NCBI RefSeq assembly: GCF_000420345.1
Contig: NZ_ATUT01000001.1
Span: 62,001-126,000 of the forward strand
Direction: 5' to 3'
Origin: Faecalicoccus pleomorphus DSM 20574
GTDB taxonomy: Bacteria; Bacillota_I; Bacilli_A; Erysipelotrichales; Erysipelotrichaceae
Length of the DNA: 64,000 nt
The position numbers were made by a program, and so were the translations under genes. Every line of letters begins with the position of its first letter. Positions within the stretch are counted from its first letter, which is position 1. Below the pieces are notes generated by a model. That model searched no databases. It had not been told where the DNA came from and saw nothing but the letters and a program-made list of their open reading frames with translations. Shown here in pieces: positions 6,870 through 13,532 of this stretch.

Positions 6870-9065
6870 ATGAGTAAGTTATTCAGATATTTTAAGCCAT
6901 ATATCGGAAGCATTCTCTGTATTGTCGTCTTGTTGTTTGGACAGGCGTATTGTGAATTGAATTTACCGGATACGATGCAAAATATCGTAAATGTGGGAAT
7001 TCAAAACCAGGGAATTACCAATGGTGTCTATCAAAGAATCTCAGAGAAGAGCATGCAGGGGTATTTATTTTTGGCGGATGACGATGTAAAAGAAGATATT
7101 TTAGATGCTTATACTTTGGTCAGTCCGGATGATGCAAGTTCTAAACAGATCAAGGAAGTTCCGGCTTTAGAAAATGAACCGGTTTATTTTCTTGATACTG
7201 ATTTATCAAAAGAAAAGTTAGATCATCTTGACCAAGATTTAACCCAGCTACAAATGACTTTTGCGATGGTGATGCAGGCTATGCAGAAGGAAGGACTGTC
7301 GCAAGAGCAATTGGTGCCTTTTTTAAGGCAGAATGGAATGGAAACATTCAAAGAACAGGCCCATGCACAAATCGAAAGTTTAGGAGAATCCACAATTGCC
7401 ACGATGAGTGCTCAGTTTGTTTCGGCTGAATATGAAAATCTAGGCATGGATATGGCACACCTGCAACAAAACTATATCCTTCAGAGTGGACTGTTTATGC
7501 TGGCGTATGCGTTGTCTAGTGGAATCTGTGCCATTTTCGTTGGTTACTTTGCCAGTCGTGTGGCTGCCGGAGTTTCCTATCATTTGCGTAACGATGTGTT
7601 CCAAAAAGTGACTTATTTCTCAAATGAAAACTTTGGTACGTTTAATACAGGGACATTGATTACACGAACTACCAATGACATTCAACAAATTCAAATGGCG
7701 ATTATCATGATTCTTCGTATTGTGATCTATGCGCCGATCATCGGTATTGGTGCCTTACTTCATGTCTTACAAAGTGAGGCCGGTATGACATGGATCATTG
7801 CACTTTGTGTTGTTGTGATTTTAAGCATTGTTACCAGTGTGTTTGCTGTGGTGATGCCTAAATTTAAAAAGATGCAGAAATTTACTGATAAGCTCAACAG
7901 TGTCGTACAAGAGCTTTTGGATGGAATTTTGGTAATTCGTGCTTTCAATAATGAAACTGTGGAACAGGAAAAATTTGAAAAAGCCAACCTTGATATTACC
8001 AAAGTCAGCTTATTTACAACCCGTGCCATGGCTTTGTTGATGCCGTTGATGATGTTTTTAATGAATGGTACGACACTGCTGATTTTATGGGTTGGTGCCG
8101 GACAAGTGGATAACGGTATGATCCAGGTAGGAAGCATCATGGCCTTTATGCAGTATGCGATGCAGGTGATCATGGCTTTCTTGATGATTACGATGATTGC
8201 GATCATGATTCCCAGAGCCAATGTCAGTGCGTTGCGTGTTTATGAAGTTCTGCAAACCAAAAATACGATATTAGAGCCGGAACAGCCAATGAACTTTGAT
8301 ATAGCCAAGCGTGGAGAAGTGGAGTTTGATCATGTTTCGTTTCGATATCCCGGGGCGGATGAAGATGTACTTACAGATATCAGTTTTACAGCGCATCCAG
8401 GTGAAGTGACGGCCTTTATCGGAAGTACAGGATCTGGAAAAAGTACACTGGTGAATCTGGTGCCTCGCTTTTATGATGTCAGTTCGGGATCGATTCGTGT
8501 GGATGGCGTGGATATTCGCAAGGTGAATGCATCTAAGCTTCGGGATCGTATTGGATATGTACCGCAAAAAGGTGTACTCTTGGCGGGTACGATTGAATCC
8601 AATTTAAAATATGCGAAGCCGGATGCGGATTCTTTGGAAATCGATGAAGCTTTAGCCATTGCACAGGCAAAAGAATTTGTGGATACAAAACCGAAAGGTA
8701 TTAAAGAACCGATCGCCCAGCAGGGGACTAACGTATCCGGTGGTCAAAAACAGCGTCTTTCCATTGCCAGAGCGCTGATTCGTAAGCCTGAAATTTATAT
8801 TTTCGATGACTCTTTTAGTGCATTGGACTATAAGACGGATGCCAAGCTTCGTCAGCAGCTGCATACATCGATTCAGGATACCAAAAGTACGGTTTTGCTT
8901 GTGGCTCAGCGTGTGTCTACGATCCTTCATGCCAATCAGATCATCGTATTAGATGAAGGAAAGATGGTTGGAAAAGGAACGCATGAAGAGCTGATGAAGA
9001 CTTGTTCAGTCTATCAGGAAATCGTTCTTTCTCAAATGAATGGAAAGGAGCTTGAAAATGCCTAG
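6870..9065 (+). CDS. ABC exporter half-transporter, degenerate-site subunit (731 aa)
   Basis: This half-transporter fuses a six-helix exporter domain to an ATPase domain and probably pairs with the next gene product to expel drugs or peptides. An extra region of about 150 residues (about 45-205) is inserted between the first two membrane helices, a feature of one subunit in Firmicute heterodimers. Walker A is GSTGSGKST (from residue 518) and the signature VSGGQ (622-626) is canonical. The Walker B pair is D646-D647, so Asp replaces the catalytic Glu, and Gln680 replaces the switch His. Its own ATP site should therefore hydrolyse poorly. The gene overlaps its partner by 8 bp. Confidence 0.95.
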   Translation: MSKLFRYFKPYIGSILCIVVLLFGQAYCELNLPDTMQNIVNVGIQNQGITNGVYQRISEKSMQGYLFLADDDVKEDILDAYTLVSPDDASSKQIKEVPALENEPVYFLDTDLSKEKLDHLDQDLTQLQMTFAMVMQAMQKEGLSQEQLVPFLRQNGMETFKEQAHAQIESLGESTIATMSAQFVSAEYENLGMDMAHLQQNYILQSGLFMLAYALSSGICAIFVGYFASRVAAGVSYHLRNDVFQKVTYFSNENFGTFNTGTLITRTTNDIQQIQMAIIMILRIVIYAPIIGIGALLHVLQSEAGMTWIIALCVVVILSIVTSVFAVVMPKFKKMQKFTDKLNSVVQELLDGILVIRAFNNETVEQEKFEKANLDITKVSLFTTRAMALLMPLMMFLMNGTTLLILWVGAGQVDNGMIQVGSIMAFMQYAMQVIMAFLMITMIAIMIPRANVSALRVYEVLQTKNTILEPEQPMNFDIAKRGEVEFDHVSFRYPGADEDVLTDISFTAHPGEVTAFIGSTGSGKSTLVNLVPRFYDVSSGSIRVDGVDIRKVNASKLRDRIGYVPQKGVLLAGTIESNLKYAKPDADSLEIDEALAIAQAKEFVDTKPKGIKEPIAQQGTNVSGGQKQRLSIARALIRKPEIYIFDDSFSALDYKTDAKLRQQLHTSIQDTKSTVLLVAQRVSTILHANQIIVLDEGKMVGKGTHEELMKTCSVYQEIVLSQMNGKELENA

Positions 9066-10878
9066 CCCGATGCATGGAAGAGGATCAAGCGTACAGAAGC
9101 CTAAAGATTTTAAAGGCTCTTTAAAAAAGATCGTGCGCATTTTAGCTCCTTATAAATTTAGTTTTATTCTTGGTTTGATTACGGCGGTTATTTCCGTTGT
9201 GATTAGTGTTGTCGGTCCAAAAATCATGGGAAATATCATCACTGAAATCGCAAATGGATTTATGGCGAAAGTACAGGGAACCGGTGGTATTGACTTTGAC
9301 AAGATCTTTGAGATTGTCTCTTTACTTTGCGCTGTGTATGCCTTAAGTGCTGCTTTTGAATATGTGCAGGGATTCTTGATGTCAGGCGTATCGAACAAGA
9401 TTGGTTATTCGTTACGTAAAGAAATGAATCAGAAGATTGATCGACTTCCACTTTCTTATTTTGATACACATGCCCATGGAGATATTCTGTCTCGTTTTAC
9501 AAATGATGTCGATACGCTGGTACAGTCTTTAAACCAAACTTTATCTTCGCTTTTAAGCAATTTCGTTCGTGTTATCGGATTTTTGGTGATGATGTTGTCG
9601 ATATCCTGGAAGATGACTTTATTGGCACTGGTGATTGTACCAATGAGCATTGTCGTGGTCATGTTTGTGGTAAAACGATCACAATCATATTTTAAACAAC
9701 AACAAAAATCATTAGGTGTTGTCAACGGCCATATTGAAGAAATGTATTCGGCACATATCATTGTAAAAGCTTTTAACGGTGAAAAACAAAGTATGCAGGC
9801 TTTTGAACAATATAACCACGCTTTGTATCAAAGTGCCTGGAAATCCCAATTCTTATCGGGGTTAATGATGCCTTTAACACAGTTTATCGGGAATTTAGGT
9901 TATGTCGGTGTATGTATTTTGGGTGGTTATTTGGCCATGCGTCAGGAAATCGCTTTAGGGGATATACAATCCTTTATCACTTATACGCGTAACTTTACAC
10001 AGCCAATCAACCAGATTTCACAGTCAATCAATACACTGCAGTCAACGGCAGCCGCTGCTGAACGAGTCTTTGAATTTTTGGATCAGGAAGAACAAATTCC
10101 AGATTCAACAACACCGGTTTGTGCGAATGCGACTAAAGGACAAGTCTCTTTTGAAAATGTCGTTTTTGGATATGAACCGGAAAAGACGATTATCCATAAT
10201 TTCTCCATGTATGTAAAACCGGGACAAACCGTTGCGATTGTAGGACCTACCGGTGCCGGTAAGACAACGATCGTTAAGTTGTTGATGCGTTTTTATGAAC
10301 TCAATAGTGGCGCCATTTATATTGATGGTGTAAATATCAAGGATATGAAACGAAGCGATCTTCGATCCAAGGTGGGTATGGTCTTACAAGATGCTTGGTT
10401 GTTTGAAGGAACAATTATGGAAAACCTGCGTTTTGGCAAACAAAAAGCTTCTGATCAACAAGTAATCGAAGCTTGTAAGTTAGCCCATGTGGATCATTTT
10501 ATCCATACCTTGGAACACGGGTATCAGACGATGTTAGGAAATGATACAAGTAATATCTCCCAGGGACAAAAACAGCTTTTGACGATTGCTCGTGCTTTCT
10601 TGGCCGATCCATCTATTCTGATTTTAGATGAAGCGACTTCCAGTGTGGACACGCGAACAGAGATCTTGATTGAAAAGGGAATGGATGAATTAATGAAAGG
10701 CAGAACAAGTTTTGTCATTGCCCACCGATTATCCACGATCAAAAACGCGGATGCGATTCTTGTCATGGATCATGGAGACATCGTAGAAGTCGGAAACCAT
10801 GATCAACTTATGAAAAAACAAGGATTCTATTACAATTTATATAACGCTCAATTTGAAGGAGATGAAGGAATTGAATAA
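9058..10878 (+). CDS. ABC exporter half-transporter, catalytic subunit (606 aa)
   Basis: This is the partner of the preceding gene. It has six membrane helices and an ATPase domain with Walker A GPTGAGKTT (from residue 396), a changed signature ISQGQ (500-504), a full Walker B with catalytic Glu525 in ILDEATSS, and switch His556. The changed signature faces the degenerate ATP site of the partner, while its own intact site faces the partner's canonical VSGGQ, the asymmetric pattern of LmrCD/BmrCD-type heterodimers. The ATG at 9058 is seven bases after GGAAAGGAG and lies inside the upstream gene; the earlier ATG at 9040 lacks a ribosome site. Confidence 0.95.
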   Translation: MPSPMHGRGSSVQKPKDFKGSLKKIVRILAPYKFSFILGLITAVISVVISVVGPKIMGNIITEIANGFMAKVQGTGGIDFDKIFEIVSLLCAVYALSAAFEYVQGFLMSGVSNKIGYSLRKEMNQKIDRLPLSYFDTHAHGDILSRFTNDVDTLVQSLNQTLSSLLSNFVRVIGFLVMMLSISWKMTLLALVIVPMSIVVVMFVVKRSQSYFKQQQKSLGVVNGHIEEMYSAHIIVKAFNGEKQSMQAFEQYNHALYQSAWKSQFLSGLMMPLTQFIGNLGYVGVCILGGYLAMRQEIALGDIQSFITYTRNFTQPINQISQSINTLQSTAAAAERVFEFLDQEEQIPDSTTPVCANATKGQVSFENVVFGYEPEKTIIHNFSMYVKPGQTVAIVGPTGAGKTTIVKLLMRFYELNSGAIYIDGVNIKDMKRSDLRSKVGMVLQDAWLFEGTIMENLRFGKQKASDQQVIEACKLAHVDHFIHTLEHGYQTMLGNDTSNISQGQKQLLTIARAFLADPSILILDEATSSVDTRTEILIEKGMDELMKGRTSFVIAHRLSTIKNADAILVMDHGDIVEVGNHDQLMKKQGFYYNLYNAQFEGDEGIE

Positions 10879-11134
10879 AGTTCGAATCACTTTAGATGAT
10901 TATAGAAATTTAGAAGAAGCTTGTAGTAATATTGCCCTCAAGTTAGACTTAGAAAACGATGGAATTAATGATATTCCATCTTTACAGGAACAACTGATGA
11001 AGATTTCAGAAGATATTGTGATTGAGTTAAGACAGATCAATACAATACCCGATGAGCTTTTACGTCTTCAAAGAGTATTTGAAGATCTTCAACAAAATAA
11101 CGATCACGTATATTTGATCAGAGGAATCGGCTAA
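10871..11134 (+). CDS. Small helical protein of unknown function after the ABC operon (87 aa)
   Basis: I do not recognise a family. The protein is acidic, lacks membrane segments and is predicted mostly helical (IPSLQEQLMKISEDIVIEL, then PDELLRLQRVFEDLQQ). The start is uncertain. GAAGGAG at 10855-10861 touches the ATG at 10862 but lies nine bases before TTG 10871, so the TTG is preferred; either start overlaps the end of the ABC gene. Its stop codon lies inside the loop of the operon terminator. The C-terminal half resembles the protein at 11511-11774, so the two may be distant paralogues. Confidence 0.6.
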   Translation: MNKVRITLDDYRNLEEACSNIALKLDLENDGINDIPSLQEQLMKISEDIVIELRQINTIPDELLRLQRVFEDLQQNNDHVYLIRGIG

Positions 11135-11150
11135 GTCGATTCCTTTTTTT
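11123..11150 (+). terminator. Terminator of the marR-ABC operon
   Basis: GGAATCG (11123-11129) pairs with CGATTCC (11137-11143), followed by seven T. The loop contains the stop codon of the last gene. Confidence 0.85.
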
Positions 11151-11406
11151 ACGGGCAGATGTGTAAATCCTATGATTTGGGTAACACAGAGATATGAGGT
11201 ATGCATATGTATTAAAACAGAATCAACACTTAGAATTAAATTGAAAAAGAGTATAGAAAAACAATGGACTGTCATGATCAGTAGGATATAAAGATTATTA
11301 CCATTAGTCTACTAAGTTGTTTTGAAATTTTGCATAAAACCATGATGCAATAAAAAATACTGAAATTTGATTTAAAGAATTGTGTTATAAAGGTGTTTCT
11401 TTTTAA
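11151..11406. other. Intergenic, no gene seen
   Basis: A+T-rich sequence with stops in all frames, between the operon terminator and the next promoter region. I see nothing else supportable in it. Confidence 0.5.
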
Positions 11407-11420
11407 AGTAATCGCTTACA
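11407..11420. promoter_or_regulatory. Candidate CcpA (cre) site
   Basis: AGTAATCGCTTACA matches the cre consensus TGWAANCGNTNWCA at 13 of 14 positions by eye. It lies about 30 bp upstream of the -35 box at 11448. Confidence 0.35.
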
Positions 11421-11438
11421 AATATTTTGAAAATATTT
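11420..11438. promoter_or_regulatory. 19-bp A+T palindrome upstream of a promoter
   Basis: AAATATTTT-G-AAAATATTT is a perfect palindrome ending ten bases before the -35 box. It could be an operator or act as an A+T-rich UP element. Confidence 0.35.
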
Positions 11439-11447
11439 AACATTGAT

Positions 11448-11476
11448 TTGACAACTTTTTTCATTCTACGTAGTAT
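11448..11476 (+). promoter_or_regulatory. Sigma-A promoter
   Basis: TTGACA (11448-11453), a 17-base spacer and TAGTAT (11471-11476) lie 34 bp before the start of the small gene at 11511. Confidence 0.7.
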
Positions 11477-11510
11477 AAAAGTAGTAAGGAGTGATACAGG
11501 AGTGATACAT

Positions 11511-11774
11511 TTGAGAAAAATTAATATTTTATTAGATCGTTTTCAGGAGATGGAACATCCTCTTGAAGAAATATTCCTTTTATTACAAGTGGATTATAAA
11601 CCCGAAGAAAGTTTGGAAACACTTTATAACACGTTGGTAAAAATTCAGGATCGTACAAAGATTCGTATTATACAAAAAAAGCCAGTTTCTGAACAATTGA
11701 TGCAGATCGTTCGTTGTTTTCAGAAATCATCGGTACAAAATAAAAACTTAGACGTAAAGCTTTGCGTCGCATAA
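11511..11774 (+). CDS. Small helical protein of unknown function (87 aa)
   Basis: The family is unknown. The protein is soluble and mainly helical, with a predicted loop (DYKPEE) in the middle. TTG 11511 lies eight bases after CAGGAG and is preferred; GTG 11502 and an upstream ATG at 11427 are in frame, but the latter would precede the promoter. The segment KIQDRTKIRIIQKKPVSEQL aligns with KISEDIVIELRQINTIPDEL in the protein at 10871-11134, which suggests an old duplication. It has its own promoter and terminator and a candidate cre site, so it is expressed apart from the exporter operon. Confidence 0.55.
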   Translation: MRKINILLDRFQEMEHPLEEIFLLLQVDYKPEESLETLYNTLVKIQDRTKIRIIQKKPVSEQLMQIVRCFQKSSVQNKNLDVKLCVA

Positions 11775-11785
11775 ATTAGATAGAG

Positions 11786-11810
11786 ACAGGATTAGAGATC
11801 CTGTTTTTTT
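11786..11810 (+). terminator. Terminator of the small gene
   Basis: ACAGGAT (11786-11792) pairs with ATCCTGT (11798-11804), followed by a T run. Confidence 0.88.
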
Positions 11811-11841
11811 TAATGAAGCCAGGAAAGAATAAAACTTTATT

Positions 11842-12086
11842 ATGAAAAAGAGAATTATACTTTTTGATGTTCAAACTATAGAAGCACTCTTGACGTTTTT
11901 TTGGTGATTGTTTGTATCTATGTAAAAACGTATTGGATTCCAGCTGATATCGTGAATGTATTTTTATTCTTTTGGTTTGTGGTACATCCTTTTGCATATG
12001 CCATAGAAAAAAATAGGTTCATTTTTTTGGACTTGTTCTATGGATATTTCTGTTTTGCTTACAATAGCTTTCAGGCAAAAGAATAG
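11842..12086 (+). pseudogene. Possible frameshifted small membrane protein
   Basis: ATG 11842 opens a frame that stops after a T7 run near 11896-11902. Shifting one frame at that run continues as a hydrophobic protein (VIVCIYVKTYWIPADIV, then FLFFWFVVHPFAYAI) to a stop at 12086. Neither part alone has a good ribosome site. It may be a decayed gene, a sequencing error in the T run, or chance. Confidence 0.25.
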
Positions 12087-12103
12087 AGAGATGTATATGG
12101 TTT

Positions 12104-12112
12104 TGATATAAT
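12104..12112 (+). promoter_or_regulatory. Extended -10 promoter of the PepSY gene
   Basis: TGATATAAT is a perfect extended -10 element about 20 bp before the start codon. No good -35 box is visible. Confidence 0.6.
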
Positions 12113-12133
12113 ACTAATAACAGGGAGGGCTTT

Positions 12134-12661
12134 ATGAAAAAATCAGTAATCCTAATTATCGTTTTGTTTGTTGTCGCTTTGATTGTTGGTATTTCCTTGT
12201 TTTTTGGATTGCAAGTCGATCTGGAAAAGGCTAGGACGATCGCATTAAATCGGGTATCGGATGAGAATGCAGAAATCATCGAAGAAAAAAGTGAGAAAGA
12301 CTTCTTATTGTCGGAGTATGAGTTTACGATTCTTACAGATGATGCTCGCTATGAAATTACCGTAGGAAGCTTTGGAGATATCAATGGATTTGAAAAAGAG
12401 GAACTTCCAAAACAATCGACGCAATCCACTGAACAAAACAATACACAAAATAATACAACCGATATCGGAATGCAGAAAGCACAGGAAATCGCATTATCAA
12501 ATCATGCCAATGGTACAATTACCGATGCGGATCGCGATATAGAACCAAATGGAATCTTTTATGAGATCGAAGTTACAGAAGGATCGATTGAATATGATTA
12601 TACGATCAATGGAAGCGACGGAGCAATTATAAGAACAACACAAGACAGCGTACATGATTAA
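12134..12661 (+). CDS. Membrane-anchored protein with two PepSY domains (175 aa)
   Basis: One N-terminal membrane helix (residues 4-27) anchors the protein with the rest outside. Two PepSY-like domains follow, at about residues 28-95 (VDLEKARTIALNR to the GDINGFEKE strand) and 114-172 (MQKAQEIALS to the DGAIIRT strand). A Gln/Asn/Thr-rich linker separates them. PepSY domains are found in protease propeptides and cell-surface proteins and are thought to inhibit proteases or bind ligands; no partner is visible here. GGGAGG precedes the ATG. It is a single-gene unit with its own promoter and terminator. Confidence 0.85.
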   Translation: MKKSVILIIVLFVVALIVGISLFFGLQVDLEKARTIALNRVSDENAEIIEEKSEKDFLLSEYEFTILTDDARYEITVGSFGDINGFEKEELPKQSTQSTEQNNTQNNTTDIGMQKAQEIALSNHANGTITDADRDIEPNGIFYEIEVTEGSIEYDYTINGSDGAIIRTTQDSVHD

Positions 12662-12686
12662 GGACCTGAAAAAGGTTCTTATTTTT
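12659..12686 (+). terminator. Terminator of the PepSY gene
   Basis: AAGGACC pairs with GGTTCTT (one G-U) around a short A-rich loop, followed by a T-rich tail. Confidence 0.7.
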
Positions 12687-12716
12687 ATTTATTATTTATT
12701 ATTTATTATTTTTCTT
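12683..12716. repeat. Short tandem repeat of the heptamer ATTATTT
   Basis: About four near-perfect copies of a seven-base A/T unit lie between the terminator and the DeoR gene. It may have arisen by slippage and could vary in length between strains. Confidence 0.6.
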
Positions 12717-12759
12717 TATTATTCATTATTGATGTGTTATAGTGATTACGGTGATACAG

Positions 12760-13521
12760 ATGTTTGTAGAAGAACGACAAGAATTGATTGTAGAAGAACT
12801 GATCAGTAAAGGAAGTGTACGTGTCAAAGAGTTGAGCGAACGCTTTTCCGTGACAGAGGACTTGATCCGTAAAGATCTAAGTGTACTGGAAAAAGAAGGA
12901 AAATGTAAAAAAATTTATGGCGGCGCCATTCCTGTCAAAGAAAATGTACAGCGAAAAACAGCAGCACAGCGAAAAAAGCTGAATACCGAACAAAAAGAGA
13001 TAATTGCACAAAAAGCCATACAAAAAATCGAAGATGGCAGTGTGGTCTTTTTAGATATCAGTACGACGGTGGTTGAATTGGCACGAATCATCGCCGAGAG
13101 AAATCTTCCCATTACGGTTGTGACAAATTCTTTGGAAGTTGTGAATCTGTTAGTCAATGCGAATAGTAATGTCATTTTCATTGGCGGAGAATTTGACTTT
13201 GGTAAAGATGGGTTTGTAGGCAGTTTGGCTGATCAGATGTTAGAAAACTTTCATTTTGATATTGCGTTTATGGGAGTGGTCGGTCTGGATCTGGAAGAAG
13301 ATGCAGTCTATACCTACATGGCCAATGACGGAGTCACTAAACATGTCGTATTGAAACAGTCAAAGCTTTCCTATATGCTCGTGGATCATGAAAAGCTCAG
13401 TCAGATTGGAAATTATAAATATGCTCGTGTGGAGGAGTTTACCGGTTTGATCACCGATCATGCGTTAGGGAAAGCCTATCGCAAGCTTTGTCAGAAATAT
13501 GGAATTGAAGTCGTGGATTAG
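12760..13521 (+). CDS. DeoR/GlpR-family transcriptional regulator (253 aa)
   Basis: The N-terminal helix-turn-helix (RVKELSERFSVTEDLIRKDL) and the following KIYGGAI wing are typical of DeoR repressors. The C-terminal sugar-phosphate-sensing domain contains the VTNS and IGGEF stretches of the family. Effectors are usually phosphorylated sugars or polyols. The start at 12760 gives the common MFVEERQELI beginning and follows GGTGAT; GTG 12742 is in frame but less likely. It lies 11 bp before the glycyl radical enzyme gene, so it probably controls that locus and hints that the substrate is a polyol or sugar derivative. Confidence 0.9.
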   Translation: MFVEERQELIVEELISKGSVRVKELSERFSVTEDLIRKDLSVLEKEGKCKKIYGGAIPVKENVQRKTAAQRKKLNTEQKEIIAQKAIQKIEDGSVVFLDISTTVVELARIIAERNLPITVVTNSLEVVNLLVNANSNVIFIGGEFDFGKDGFVGSLADQMLENFHFDIAFMGVVGLDLEEDAVYTYMANDGVTKHVVLKQSKLSYMLVDHEKLSQIGNYKYARVEEFTGLITDHALGKAYRKLCQKYGIEVVD

Positions 13522-13532
13522 GAGGAGACACT

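Noticed and set aside
7760-8221. Minus-strand frame of 153 codons inside the first ABC gene
   Set aside because: A shadow of a well-supported membrane domain; its Ile/Met/Thr-rich content is the mirror of the membrane helices.
12683-12716. A CRISPR-like repeat
   Set aside because: The unit is seven bases with no spacers; it is a simple A/T tandem repeat.
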